DNA from: Myxococcales bacterium
Lineage (GTDB): Bacteria > Myxococcota > Bradymonadia > UBA7976 > UBA1532
NCBI GenBank assembly: GCA_020633515.1
Contig: JACKDM010000019.1
Span: 1-64,000, forward strand
Length of the DNA stretch: 64,000 nt
Direction: 5' to 3'
The position numbers and the translations under genes are program-made. Under the pieces are notes generated by a model that did not search any database, was not told the DNA's origin, and was given only the letters and a program-made list of their open reading frames with translations. Below are positions 7,671 to 20,531 of the stretch, piece after piece (the stretch's first letter is position 1; each line of letters begins with the position of its first letter).

Positions 7671-10600
7671 GCGCGGTCGGCGGCCGGCTCGCCGAGCGCG
7701 AGGCGGTCGTCGAGCACGGCGGCGAGCGCGTCGGCGTCGGCGGCGTCGATCGCGAGGGTGGCGAGCAGGTCGAGCGCGTCGGGCGAGGCGGCGCCGCGGG
7801 CGTGCAGGCGGGCGAGGCGGACGCGGGCGGCGTCGTCTTCGCCGAGGTGCCGCTCGGCGACCGCGAGGCGATAGACGTCGTCGGGGCGCGGATCGGCGCC
7901 GTCGGCTTCGACGAGCCCGGCGTAGGCGCGGCGGGCGTTCTGCCAGTCCTCGGCGGCGTAGCTGCGTTCGCCGAGCAGGGTGAGCGCGGGGCGGTAGTCG
8001 GGCTGCTCGCCGAGCGCGGCGAGCGCGAGCTGGGTGCCTTCGTCGGGGCGTTCGAGCGCGGTGTAGGCGAGCTTGGCGAGGCTCAACAGCAGCGCGGGGC
8101 GCTCGCGGGGCTCGGCGCGCTCGAGCTGCGCGCGGAGCAGCGCGGCGACCCGCGGCCAGTCGGCGACGGCGGTCGCGACCTCGAGCCGCATCCGCCGCAC
8201 GTCGGCGTCCTCGGGATCGGCGCGCAGCACCTCGTCGAGCAGCGGCGCGGCCTCTTCGGGGCGGCGCAGCTCGCGCCACAAGAGCCGGCCGGCGCGCTTG
8301 GCGAGGAAGCGGCGCACGCTCGGGCGCATGGCGGCGCGCAGGCCGGCGCTGAAGAAGTCGACGATGCCGGCGACGTCGCCGCGGCGGAGGTAGATGTCCT
8401 GCGCCTGCTCGTAGACCGCCTGCCGGTCGGGGTCGGCCTCGGCCGCGGTGCGGAGGAACGCGAGCGCCTCGTCGCCCTTGCCCGCCGCGTCGAGCGCCTC
8501 GGCGACGCGGGCGAGGAAGGGGCCGGCGGGCTCGTCGTAGCCCTCGCCCTCGTAGACGGCGTGCAGCGCGAGGTAGTGCGGCACCGCGGCCTTGGCCTGC
8601 CCGGCGCCGAAGAGCAGGTCGGCGAGCGGGCGCAGCACCTCGGGGTCGGCGGGGCGGGTCTCGCGGGCGTGCTCGTAGCTCGTGATCGCGGCGCGCGGCC
8701 GGTCGAGGATGCGGGCCTGCACCCGCCCGAGCTCCAGCCACACCCGCCCGGCCTCGTCGCGCGGCACGACGCCGGCGAGGCGTTCGAGGAGCGGCACCAG
8801 CTCGCCGAAGCGCTCGCGCTCGCGGTAGATGTCGGCGAGCCCTTCGAGCGCGTCGCGGTGGGCGCCGACGCAGCCGAGCGCGAGCGCGTAGACCGCGGCG
8901 GCCTCGTCGGTGCGGTTGAGGTGCTGCCGCAGGAGGTCGCCGCGCTCGGCGTAGAGGTCGGCGAGGCGCTCGGGCGCTTCGACGCGCGCGCACCAGCGGG
9001 CGAGGATCGCTTCGAGCGCCTCGTGCCGGCCGGCGTCGCGGTGCACCGCGGCGAGGCGTTCGAGCACGGCCGGGTCGTCGCGGCGCAGCGTCGCCGCCTC
9101 TTCGAGCAGCGCGACCGCGCGCGCCTCGTCGCCGTGGCGGCGGTGCACGACCTCGGCGAGCCGGGTGATGCGCGCGCCCTTCTCCACCGGATCGGCCACC
9201 CGCGCGGCGGCGAGCTCGAGCACGCGGGCGACGTCGTCCCAGCGCTCGGCGGCGGCGTGCAGGCGTTCGAGCGCGCCGAGCGCCGCCTCGGCCTGCGCCG
9301 GGGTGCCTTGCAGCGCCTTCTGGAACCACGCGACCGCGAGCGGCGGGTCGCCGCCGGGGAGCGCGAGGACCTCGCCGAGCCGCAGGTGGACGGCGTGGCG
9401 GTCGACGCCGGGGCGGCCCTCGTCGGCGACGCGGAGCAGCTCTTCGAGCGCGTTGCGGGCGCGGGCCTGGTCGCCGTCGGCGAGCGCGGCCTCGGCGAGC
9501 CCGAACAAGGCGCCGGGGTGGCCGGGCACGAGCATCAGCGCCTGCCGGTAGCGCAGCGCGGCGGTCGCGGCGCCCTCGGCGGGGTCGCGGCGCCAGAGGT
9601 CGCCGAGGCGCACCATCGCGTCGGCGGCGCCGGCGTGGTCGCCGCGCTCCTGCAAGAGCCGCGCGGCGCGGTCGAGGGTGCGCACCGCGGGCAGGATGCG
9701 GCCGGCGCGCTCCTGCGCCGCGGCGAGGCCGAGGAGCGCGTCGATGTCGTCGGGGCCTTGCTCCAAGGCGCGCTCGAAGTAGCCGATCGCGGCGTCGAGG
9801 TCGCCGGCGGCGTCGAGCGCGAGGCGGCCGAGCTGGTGCAGCAGCGCGCGGCGGGCGGCGGGGTCTTCTTCGCGGGCGAGGAGGCGCTCGCGGGTGCGCA
9901 GCGCCGCGGCCCAGTCGCCGGTGCGGGCTTGCAGGTCGGCGAGCAGGCGCAGCGCGCCGGGGAGGCGGCGGCGGAGCGCGAGCGCCGATTCGAGCGCGCG
10001 CACCGCGGCGGGCGCGTCGCGCTCGGCGAGGGTCGCGGCGACGGCGCAGCGGGCCTGCGCGGCCTCGACCGCGTCGCCGCGCTTCTCGGCGAGATCGGCG
10101 AGGCGGGCCCAGGTCTCGGCGGCGGCCTCGACGTGGCCCTGGCGCTGCTGCACGACGCCGAGCGCGCAGAGCGCGTCCTGGTCGTCGGGGTAGCGGGCGA
10201 GGCGGGCGCGGGCGAGCGCGGCGGCGTCGGCGAGCGCGCCGGCCGAGGTGACGCCCTGGGTGACCTGGAGCTGGAGCAGCCGGGTGACGAGGAACGGGTG
10301 GTCGGGGTGGACCTCGAGCTGGCGGTCGTAGGCGGCGATCGCGCGGTCGAGCTGGCCGTCGGCGATGAGCGCCTCGGTCGAGGCGTAGAGCGACTTGGCC
10401 TCGTAGTCGGCGAGGAAGCGGCGGGCGCCGGGGCTGGCTTCGAGCGCGGGGCCGACGCCGCGGGGGCCGACGCGGCCGGGGGTCTGGCGGGCGGTGACGA
10501 GGCGGACGCGGCCGGCGGTGCACTGCGTCTCGACGAGGCGCACGTCGCGGCGGTCGGGGGCCTTCCAGCCGAGCTCGGCGCAGATCTCGTAGAGCAGCAG

Positions 10601-11140
10601 GTCGACGGGGTCGACGGTCGCGGCGGTGGGGCCGACGAGGCGGGCGCCGAGGCCGAGGCCGCGGAGCAGCTCGGCGGCGAGCAGCGGCGCGGCGAGGCGG
10701 GCGGGGCCGAAGATGCGGGTCTGGTAGACGCTGACGAGCAGCGCGCGCTCGTCGGCGACGCTGGCGGGCTCGAGGCGGAGGCGGGCGATGAAGGGCGCGG
10801 GCAGGTCGCCGGCGATCTCGCCGAGGATGACGAGGTCACCGTCGAGCGCGCGGACCTCGACGTCGGCGATGGGGCCGCCGCGGAGCGCGGCGCGGAGCGC
10901 GCGGCCGAGGTCCTGGTCGTCGACGAAGACGACGAGGCGCTCGAGGCGGGCGCGCTGGTGGCGGAAGCGCTCGACGCCGCCGCTCATGTCGAGGCGGCTG
11001 GGGACCTCGGGCAACGCGAGCTGCATCTCCTCGACGGCGAAGAGGTCGGCGACCTGCCGCTCGCCGAGCACGAGGCGGCCGAGGCCCTGTTCGAGCCGCA
11101 GCGAGAAGTGGCTGCGCCGGCCTCGCTCCGCGATCGCCAT
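7424..11140 (-). CDS. Large TPR-repeat protein, N-terminal segment
   Basis: A 1,238-residue open frame of which about the first 1,155 residues are genuine; after about 7670 the sense moves to another frame. Residues 1-230 form an unrecognised N-terminal domain (FSLRLEQGLGRLVLGERQVADL). The rest is a long series of TPR units, for example AIAAYDRQLEVHPDHPF, AIGYFERALEQGPDDIDAL and AITSYEHARETRPADPEVL. With the downstream segments the gene spans 4811-11140, about 2,100 residues. No signal peptide is visible. It starts nine bases after the small lipoprotein gene, so the two are probably one operon. The role is unknown; a scaffold for a cell-envelope complex is a guess from the neighbouring lipoprotein. 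Confidence 0.8.
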   Translation of the reverse strand: MAIAERGRRSHFSLRLEQGLGRLVLGERQVADLFAVEEMQLALPEVPSRLDMSGGVERFRHQRARLERLVVFVDDQDLGRALRAALRGGPIADVEVRALDGDLVILGEIAGDLPAPFIARLRLEPASVADERALLVSVYQTRIFGPARLAAPLLAAELLRGLGLGARLVGPTAATVDPVDLLLYEICAELGWKAPDRRDVRLVETQCTAGRVRLVTARQTPGRVGPRGVGPALEASPGARRFLADYEAKSLYASTEALIADGQLDRAIAAYDRQLEVHPDHPFLVTRLLQLQVTQGVTSAGALADAAALARARLARYPDDQDALCALGVVQQRQGHVEAAAETWARLADLAEKRGDAVEAAQARCAVAATLAERDAPAAVRALESALALRRRLPGALRLLADLQARTGDWAAALRTRERLLAREEDPAARRALLHQLGRLALDAAGDLDAAIGYFERALEQGPDDIDALLGLAAAQERAGRILPAVRTLDRAARLLQERGDHAGAADAMVRLGDLWRRDPAEGAATAALRYRQALMLVPGHPGALFGLAEAALADGDQARARNALEELLRVADEGRPGVDRHAVHLRLGEVLALPGGDPPLAVAWFQKALQGTPAQAEAALGALERLHAAAERWDDVARVLELAAARVADPVEKGARITRLAEVVHRRHGDEARAVALLEEAATLRRDDPAVLERLAAVHRDAGRHEALEAILARWCARVEAPERLADLYAERGDLLRQHLNRTDEAAAVYALALGCVGAHRDALEGLADIYRERERFGELVPLLERLAGVVPRDEAGRVWLELGRVQARILDRPRAAITSYEHARETRPADPEVLRPLADLLFGAGQAKAAVPHYLALHAVYEGEGYDEPAGPFLARVAEALDAAGKGDEALAFLRTAAEADPDRQAVYEQAQDIYLRRGDVAGIVDFFSAGLRAAMRPSVRRFLAKRAGRLLWRELRRPEEAAPLLDEVLRADPEDADVRRMRLEVATAVADWPRVAALLRAQLERAEPRERPALLLSLAKLAYTALERPDEGTQLALAALGEQPDYRPALTLLGERSYAAEDWQNARRAYAGLVEADGADPRPDDVYRLAVAERHLGEDDAARVRLARLHARGAASPDALDLLATLAIDAADADALAAVLDDRLALGEPAADRARSCARPRGSSPPTRATASAASTAGRRCTRSSPKTTRRSRRCARPACCPSPSPSRSPSRSPSARSTTTSSRSTTTTSSRRST

Positions 11141-11149
11141 CGGTCGCTC

Positions 11150-11518
11150 TCAGCCTTCCGGGGTGGTCTCGGCGGGGGGGGCCGCGCCCTCGGGCTCGCC
11201 CTCGTCGCCGGGGCCGGCGGTGCCGGGGGCCGGGGCGGGCGCGCTGCCATCGTCGTCGTCGTCGGCGGCGGCCTCGCCGCTCGCGCGGTCGCCCTCGGTC
11301 GCCATCGCCGCCTCGGCCTCACGGCGGGCGGCGTCGGCGGCGGGGCCGACGCAGGGGTTCTCGGTGGGATCGATCGAGGTGGCGTCGCAGGGGTTGGCGC
11401 GGTCGGGATCGGGCGCGTCCGGGGCGGCCTCGGTCCGGTCGCCCTGCGGGGCGGGGCCGCCGCCGCAGCCGAGCGCGAGGGACGCGGCGACGAGCGTCAG
11501 GGTGAGGGCGATGTGCAT
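11150..11518 (-). CDS. Small lipoprotein, unknown function
   Basis: 122 residues with a type II signal peptide (MHIALTLTLVAASLALGC; lipobox LALGC). The remainder is low-complexity and rich in Asp, Ala, Pro and Glu, with two widely spaced Cys (NPCDATSIDPTENPC). No known domain is seen. It is the first gene of the unit with the TPR gene (nine-base gap), so it may anchor or localise that protein at the membrane; this is inference. Confidence 0.75.
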   Translation of the reverse strand: MHIALTLTLVAASLALGCGGGPAPQGDRTEAAPDAPDPDRANPCDATSIDPTENPCVGPAADAARREAEAAMATEGDRASGEAAADDDDDGSAPAPAPGTAGPGDEGEPEGAAPPAETTPEG

Positions 11519-11619
11519 ACCACTCCCTTCGAGACGGGGTCGGCGCGACAGTAGCAGACCGGGGGGCCTGTTGAAACGGCCCTGACACGGGGAGCGATCG
11601 AAGGGCGGACGCGGCGGGC

Positions 11620-11637
11620 GGCGGGGGTCGGCCCGCC
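11620..11637 (-). terminator. Possible hairpin after the DUF4340 gene
   Basis: Stem GGCGGG / CCCGCC with a six-base loop, starting five bases past the DUF4340 stop. It has no T-run, so it would be an incomplete intrinsic terminator. In DNA this GC-rich such stems also arise by chance. Confidence 0.25.
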
Positions 11638-11641
11638 GGGA

Positions 11642-12690
11642 TCAGTGACCGGGCGGCGGCATCATCAGCTCGCCGGGCATGTCACCGGGCATGCCGGGCA
11701 TGCCACCGGGCATGCCACCGGGCATCCCGGGCATGCCACCGGGCATGCCACCGGGCGGCGCCGCCGGCTCCTCGACGAACTGATCGGGCGTCTGGGTGAG
11801 CAGCGAGTCGACGGCGTACTTGCGCACCTTGATGACATAGTCGTTGTCGGCTGCCTTGACATAGCGGAAGTCACCCGCTTCGGCGCCGATGGCATACTCG
11901 GCGGTCTTGTCACCCGCCTTGAGCCGCACCGTCGTCGCGCCGGGGCCGAGCCCGTAGGCCGGATCGGCCGTGCGCCCGACCGGCTCGGCGATCCGAATGA
12001 GACGCGCCGCGCCGACGAAGGCACGCACCCGGCTCTCGTCGACCGTCGCCCCCGGCTTGAGCTGCGCGACGTGCCATTTGCCGGCGTCGTCCTTCTGCAG
12101 CTCGATGACACCGAGCGGGTTCTGCACCTGCACCTCGGTGGGATCTTCGATCTCGACGTAGGCGGTGTCGATGTAGCTGTCGATGCCATCGGCGATGCCC
12201 CACGACGAGATGCCACGCGCGAGCCACACCGCGGGCTCGCCTTCGAAGCGGGCGTGAATGCTCGTGCCCTTGGCGTTGCCGACGTAGAGCGTGCGCGCGG
12301 TGTCGCCGACGCGCACGACGACCTTCTTGTCATGGTTCGTGTCACCGACCCCGAGCGCGTTGTGGCTCGCCGCCGTCTCGGCGATCGGCTCGCGGCGCTT
12401 GGCGCCGAGGAGCTTGTCGAGGATGTCTTCGACCTTCTTGGCGTCGGCGGGGAAGTCATCGGCGCCGGCGACGACCCACTGCTCGCCCTTGCGCTCGAGC
12501 CGCACCGACGACGGCTCCTCGCCCTTGTCGGGGCGCTTGGTCACTTCGAAGGCCGTCACCGCGGTCGGCTCGGCCTCGAAGAGCCGCTGCGCGTCGACCG
12601 CGCCGGCGCGCCCGAGGTCGCTCACCCAGGTCACCGCGAGCAGCGCCGCCTGCAAGACGAGCAGGCCGAGCAGGATCTTGTTGGTGGCGT

Positions 12691-12694
<4 letters not shown>
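11642..12694 (-). CDS. DUF4340 protein of the auxiliary ABC transporter cluster
   Basis: 350 residues. An N-terminal membrane segment (ILLGLLVLQAALLAVTWV) is followed by a long periplasmic beta-rich region with repeated DUF4340-like units (SSVRLERKGEQWVVAG; TTVRLKAGDKTAEYAIG). The end carries a Gly-Met-Pro repeat (GGMPGMPGGMPG). DUF4340 proteins regularly follow GldG-type subunits. Here the ATG overlaps the stop of the GldF-GldG fusion by four bases, indicating coupling in one complex. The substrate is unknown. The GMPG tail is a low-complexity surface linker of unclear use. Confidence 0.88.
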
Positions 12695-15590
<2,896 letters not shown>

Positions 15591-15594
<4 letters not shown>

Positions 15595-15698
15595 CGCTGC
15601 CCTCCGCCGTGCTCGTCCGGCCGCCCTGCGGGCGGGATCTCCGCGGCGCCCCCGGCGAGGGGACGGCCTCCTTCCGCTCGGCGATTCGGTGCGCTCAT
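15591..15698 (-). repeat. Gene-junction repeat, copy A (35-codon ORF bridging ATPase and permease)
   Basis: ATGAGC overlaps the TGA of the ATPase gene, and the final TGA overlaps the ATG of the permease. The insert is thus an uninterrupted translational bridge of 35 codons (MSAPNRRAEGGRP..., then [14 protein letters not shown]). It carries GGAGGG just before the permease start and the CCGCCC-GCA-GGGCGG palindrome. It is closest to copy C at 63062-63195. Confidence 0.65.
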
Positions 15699-16669
15699 GC
15701 TGCCTTCTCCGTCTTCTCCGTCTTCGTCTTCTCCGTCCGCGCCCGCGAGACGTGGCGCGTCATGAGGTCGCGGAAGACCTGTTCGAGGCTCTGCGTCTCG
15801 GGCGAGAGCTGCCCGAGCTTCCAGCCCGCCGTGTGCGCCGCCGCCGCGATCGCCGGGGCCGGATCGGCGCCCGGCGCGCACTCGACGCGCCACTGCGCAT
15901 AACCGCCGCGCTCGCCGTCGCGGGTCACCGACCGGACGCCCTCGACCGCGCCGAGCACCCGCGGCACGTCGCGCGCGCCCTCGCCGACGGCGACGCGGAT
16001 CACGTCGCTCTGCAGCAGCTCGGCGAGGCGCCGATCGGCGGCGAGCTCGCCGTCGATGAGGATCACCGCCCGGTCGCAGACCGCCTCGATCTCCGAGAGG
16101 ATGTGGGTCGAGAGGATCACCGTGCTGGTCTTTGCGAGCCGGCGGATCAGGTCGCGGATCTCGACGATCTGCACCGGGTCGAGGCCGTTGGTCGGCTCGT
16201 CGAGCACGAGCACCTCGGGCCGGTGCAGGATCGCCTGCGCGAGCCCGACCCGCTGGCGGTAGCCCTTCGAGAGCGTCGCGATCGGCTGCACGAGCCGGCC
16301 TTCGAGCCCGGTCGCGCGCACCGCGTCGGCCACCGCCGCGACCCGCTTCTCGGCGGGGATGCGCCGCAGCTCGGCCATCATCAGCAGGTATTCCTGCACG
16401 AGCATCTCGGGGTAGAGCGGCGCGTTCTCGGGCAGATAGCCGATCTGCCGCTGCACCGCGAGGCGATCGGCGACCACGTCGACGCCGCCGACGAGCACGG
16501 TGCCCGCCGTCGGCTCGAGGAAGCCGGTCATCACCTTCATCACCGTCGTCTTGCCCGCGCCGTTGTGCCCGAGCAGGCCCACGATCTCGCCCCGCTCGAC
16601 CTCGAAGGAGAGGCCCGAGACGGCGCGGATCTCGCCGTACCGTTTTTCGAGATTCCGTACCGAGATCAT
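15695..16669 (-). CDS. ABC transporter ATPase, GldA/ABC-2 type
   Basis: 324 residues from ATG 16669. Walker A GHNGAGKTT, Q-loop region YLPENAPLYP, signature LSKGYRQRVGLAQA (LSxGxxQR form), Walker B VLVLDEPTNGLD, and switch His in ILSTHILSE. A C-terminal regulatory domain of about 100 residues follows, typical of the GldA/NatA group. It powers the fused permease encoded next. The start has AGGAAG upstream and lies about 64 bases behind a good promoter; an in-frame ATG at 16744 falls inside that promoter's -10 box. The C-terminus is Lys/Thr-rich (RTEKTKTEKTEKAA). Confidence 0.93.
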   Translation of the reverse strand: MISVRNLEKRYGEIRAVSGLSFEVERGEIVGLLGHNGAGKTTVMKVMTGFLEPTAGTVLVGGVDVVADRLAVQRQIGYLPENAPLYPEMLVQEYLLMMAELRRIPAEKRVAAVADAVRATGLEGRLVQPIATLSKGYRQRVGLAQAILHRPEVLVLDEPTNGLDPVQIVEIRDLIRRLAKTSTVILSTHILSEIEAVCDRAVILIDGELAADRRLAELLQSDVIRVAVGEGARDVPRVLGAVEGVRSVTRDGERGGYAQWRVECAPGADPAPAIAAAAHTAGWKLGQLSPETQSLEQVFRDLMTRHVSRARTEKTKTEKTEKAA

Positions 16670-16739
16670 CACACTTCCTGTTCGCTCTGCCGGTGGCCAC
16701 GCGGCCGCCTCCGATCGGCGGCGCGCTCGCGACCGCGCC

Positions 16740-16767
16740 ATCATGAACGCCGCCGCCGCGGTGTCAA
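16740..16767 (-). promoter_or_regulatory. sigma70-type promoter of the ABC transporter operon
   Basis: A perfect -35 TTGACA (16767-16762) is followed, after a 16-base spacer, by CATGAT (16745-16740; 4 of 6 for -10) on the minus strand. Transcription would start near 16733 and read into the ATPase gene, repeat ORF, permease and DUF4340 gene. Confidence 0.5.
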
Positions 16768-16797
16768 CCGATCGAGGCGCAATGTCATGTCCGACCT

Positions 16798-16827
16798 TTG
16801 TCGCGGCCCGCCCCGCTGTCGTACCCT
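16798..16827 (+). promoter_or_regulatory. Possible promoter of the Asp-repeat lipoprotein gene
   Basis: TTGTCG (16798-16803) and TACCCT (16822-16827) with an 18-base spacer, ending 28 bases before ATG 16855. Both boxes are imperfect. The divergent ABC operon promoter lies about 30 bases to the left. Confidence 0.3.
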
Positions 16828-16854
16828 GCGCCCCTCTACGGCGTGGAGGATGAT

Positions 16855-19800
16855 ATGCAGCGGTGGCTCGTCGTGCTCGGGGTGGTGTTGCTCGCGGCCT
16901 GCAACGGCGAGAGCGACGACGGCGACGACGACGACGCCGACGCGGCGCCGCCGGTCGCGGCCTGCCAGAACGGCGAGGACGACGACGGCGACGGCCTCAC
17001 CGACCTCGACGACCCTGGCTGCGACGGCCCCGGACGACGACGACGAGGTCGACCCGATCCGCGCCGCCTGCCTGCAGAACGGCGTCGACGACGACGGACG
17101 GCGCCGGCGCGCCATCGACGACGACGACCCGGCTGCGACGGCCCCGACGACGACGACGAGACCGATCCGCGCCGTGCCCGCCTGCCAGAACGGCGAGGAC
17201 GACGACGGCGACGGCGCCATCGACCTCGCTGACCGCGGCTGCGCCTCGGCCCGCGACGACGACGAGAGCCGACGACCCGCCGCTGCCCGCGTGCAGCAAC
17301 GGCGAAGACGACGACGACGACGGCTTCATCGACTTCCCGCCGACCCCGGCTGCGGCTCGGCCGGCGACGACGACGAGTTCGACATGCGCATGCCGCTGCC
17401 GCAGTGCGCCGACGAGCCAGGACAACGACGACGACGGCCTCGTCGACCTCGCCGATCCCGGCTGCTCCAGCGTCGCCGACCCGCGCGAGGCCGACGGCGA
17501 CGCGCCCGCCGGTGTGCTTCAACAGCCTCGACGACGACGGCGACGGCATCATCGACTTCCCCGCCGACCCGGCTGCAGCGGCGGCCGGCGACGAAGACGA
17601 GGCCGATCCGCCCTCGCGCGCCGCCTGCGGCAACGGCCTCGACGACGACGGCGACGGCCGCGTCGACTACCCCGACGACCCTGGCTGCGCCGGCCTCGGC
17701 GACAACGACGAGGCCGATCGGCGAGCGCGCCGCCCCCCTGCGCCGACGGCGTCGACAACGACGGCGACGGCGCGCGTCGACTACCCCGACGACCCCGGCT
17801 GCGAGGCCGCCGCCGACGCCACCGAAGGCGGCCGCTGCGGCGCGGCGCCGCGTCGCCGCCGAGGTCGTCCGACGGCGACCGCACCGTGCGCGGCGACTCC
17901 AGCGGCGAACCCTTCGCCCGCGAGGGCACCTGCGGCGGCCGCGGCGCGCCCCTGAGGTCGCCTTCCTCGTCTACGCGTCGACCGCCCCATCGAGGCGCTC
18001 CGCATCACCACCGCGCTCCCCGAGACGCCAGCTCGAGACCGCGATCTACGTGCGCCGCGGCTGCCCGACCCCCGCAGAGCGAGGTCGCCTGCCAGCGCGA
18101 GCCGCCCGCGACGACGTCGCCGCCAACACCCTCGCTGCGGATCGACGAGCCCGCGCCCGGCACCTACTACATCTTCCTCGACGGCGCCGCCGGCCGCGCC
18201 GGCAGTTCGCGATGCAGCATCGAACAGATCCCGCTCGCGCCGTGCCGCAACGGCCTCGACGACGACGACCGACGGCCGCGTCGACTTCCCCACCGACCCC
18301 GGCTGCGACACCCGCGAAGACCGCGACGAGACGACCCCGACGCCGCCCGCCGCAGTGCGCCGACGACGTCGACAACGACGGCGACGGCCTCGTCGACTTC
18401 CCGCTCGACATCGGCTGCCGCGCCGCGAGCGACGGCGACGAGGTCGACGCCTGCGGCCAGGGCGTGCGCGTCCTCGAGTACCCCGTCGGCGCGCCTTCAT
18501 CCTCGACGACACCTCCGCTGGCGGCACCAACCAGTTCTCCGGCTCGCTGCGGCGGCGCCACCGCCGCCGAGCGCATCTTCGTCTACAGTGACCGCGATTC
18601 AACGCCCGCCTGCGCCTTCAGCACCGACCAACCCCGAGACCGCCGGCGACACGACGCTCTACGTGCGCACCGCCTGCACCAACGCCGCCGCCGAGATCGC
18701 CTGCGCCCCCGCGCAGAACCAGCAGCAGCAGAACCGCAGCGGCGCCGTCGTCATCGACGCGCGCCGCGCCCGGCGACTACTTCGTCTTCGTCGACCACCC
18801 CCTCGGGCTCGGCATCCCCTTCCGCTCTCCGTCGACGTCGAGCGCCTCCCGCCCGGCTGCAGCGACGCCGTCGACAACGACGGCGACGGCTTCATCGACG
18901 GCGACGACGTCGGCTGCGCCACCCCCGACGACGAAGACGAGCGCGACCCGCCCGCCGCGCCGCCCGCCTGCTTCAACGGCCTCGACGACGACGGCGACGG
19001 CCTCGTCGACCACCCCTCGACCCCGGCTGCGCCACCCGCAGGCGGCGCGAGCGAGGCCGATCCCGCCGAGCGCCCGCCTGCGCCAACGGCGTCGACGACG
19101 ACGACGACGGCCTCATCGACTTCCCCGACGACATCGGCTGCGCCGCCGCGGCGACGACCGACGAGGCCGACGACCGCCGCGCGCCGCCTGCAACAACCGC
19201 ATCGACGACGACATGGACGGCCTCACCGACTTCCCGCTCGACCCCGGCTGCGCCGGCCCCGGCAGCCGCAGCGAGACCGACCCCGAGCCCGCGCCCGCCT
19301 GCGCCGACGAGCTCGACAACGACCGCGACGGCCTCGTCGACTTCCCCTACGACCCCGGCTGCGCCGCCGCCGGCGCCCCGAGCGAGCAGGACCCGCCCGC
19401 GCCGACCGCCTGCCTCAACCGCATCGACGACGACGGCGACGGCCTCGCCGACTTCCCCCGCGACCCCGGCTGCGAGTCGGCCGCCGACGACGACGAGGCC
19501 GACCCCGCCTTCGCGCCCGCCTGCGCCAACGGCCGCGACGACGACCAGAACGGCCGCATCGACTGGCCCGACGACCCCGGCTGCGACTCCGCCGCCGACG
19601 CCAGCGAGCGCGACGGCGGCCGGGTGCGGGTCCGCTGCTCCGACGGCCTCGACAACGACGACGACGGCCTCATCGACCTCGCCGATCCCGGCTGCGGCAA
19701 CGCCCGCGACGACGACGAAGAGGACCTCGTCGCGCTGCCCTGGTGCGCCGACGGCGTCGACAACGACGGCGACGGCCTCACCGACTGGCCCGAGGACGAA

Positions 19801-20424
19801 GGCTGCGCCGCGCAGGGCGACGAGTGTGAACAGACCGGCTACGGCCAGTGCGGCGGCGTCTGCCTCGACCTCCAGAACGACGCGCAGAACTGCGGCCGCT
19901 GCGGCCGGATCTGCGAGCCCGGCGTCGAGTGCATCGAAGGCTTCTGCGGTGGGCTGCTGACATTCGAAGGGATCCGCGAGAACGTGCCCGACGCCGATCT
20001 CGGCGGCTGGGAGGTCTGCCACCGCGACCTCTACAGCGACGGCAACACCGTCGTCGCCGACATGGTCCGCAACTGCGACGGCGAGTACGTCATGTACGGC
20101 TGCCGCCGGGTCAACTCGCCCAACTGGCAGCTCCTCGCCATGGGCGAGCGCGAGCAGGTCTTCCGCAACACCGGCGACCGCAACAACGTGCTCAACCCGC
20201 ACAACGGCGTGGAGTGGTACTTCTCGGAGAACACCTCGATCGGCTTCGTCGCCCCCGGCACCGGCGTCTCGCGCAACTCGTGCGACACGAACAACGTGCA
20301 GCCGCAGTTCCGCCTGTGCTGGCACACCGGCGGCGCCCGCTTCAACGGCGGCTACCGCTGCGGCGCCAACACCGGCCTCAACGGTGATCGCAACTGGGAG
20401 CGCGTCGTCTGGACGAGCCGCTGA
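16855..20424 (+). pseudogene. Asp-rich calcium-repeat lipoprotein with many frameshifts
   Basis: ATG 16855 follows GGAGGATGAT and opens a lipoprotein signal (VVLGVVLLAAC). The product is a series of ~30-40 residue units of the type NGxDDDGDGxxDxxDPGC, likely to bind calcium through the Asp loops. Two inserts are visible in shifting frames: about 17900-18230 (TAIYVRRGC, then EPAPGTYYIFLDG) and about 18470-18850 (TLYVRTACTNAAAEIACAP, then GDYFVFVDHPLG). Both look like pre-peptidase C-terminal-type beta domains. Between about 17030 and 19200 the sense jumps frame more than a dozen times; from 19213 to 20424 the frame is clean. Assembly error is the simplest explanation, real decay the alternative. 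Confidence 0.65.
19213..20424 (+). CDS. Intact C-terminal part of the Asp-repeat lipoprotein
   Basis: 403 codons in one frame from an internal ATG. Seven Asp repeats (such as DDDGDGLADFPRDPGC) come first, then a Cys-rich linker (CGGVCLDLQNDAQNCGRCGR). A ~150-residue terminal domain follows, with paired Cys and many Trp/Tyr (WEVCHRDLYSD; VMYGCRR; FRLCWHTGG; WERVVWTS). It is unlikely to start here, because the ATG lies in the middle of a repeat. The terminal domain is not one I can name; it looks extracellular and disulfide-bonded. Confidence 0.6.
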   Translation: MDGLTDFPLDPGCAGPGSRSETDPEPAPACADELDNDRDGLVDFPYDPGCAAAGAPSEQDPPAPTACLNRIDDDGDGLADFPRDPGCESAADDDEADPAFAPACANGRDDDQNGRIDWPDDPGCDSAADASERDGGRVRVRCSDGLDNDDDGLIDLADPGCGNARDDDEEDLVALPWCADGVDNDGDGLTDWPEDEGCAAQGDECEQTGYGQCGGVCLDLQNDAQNCGRCGRICEPGVECIEGFCGGLLTFEGIRENVPDADLGGWEVCHRDLYSDGNTVVADMVRNCDGEYVMYGCRRVNSPNWQLLAMGEREQVFRNTGDRNNVLNPHNGVEWYFSENTSIGFVAPGTGVSRNSCDTNNVQPQFRLCWHTGGARFNGGYRCGANTGLNGDRNWERVVWTSR

Positions 20425-20531
20425 TCCGCGCCGCTGATCCGCGCCCGCCGCCGATCTTCTTGACGCCGCCCCGCCGCCGGTGCCACATGCCGGGGCCGCG
20501 CGCCTGCGCCGCCATCCTGACAGGAGCCCCC

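Noticed and set aside
16863..19829. Long plus-strand frames across the Asp-repeat lipoprotein, rich in Arg and Pro
   Set aside because: They are out-of-register readings of GACGACGAC-type repeats. The meaningful sense moves between frames, as described for 16855-20424.
16900..20000. Regularly spaced direct repeats that could suggest a CRISPR array
   Set aside because: The repeats are coding (DDDGDG...DPGC), vary at codon third positions, and have no constant repeat with unique spacers.
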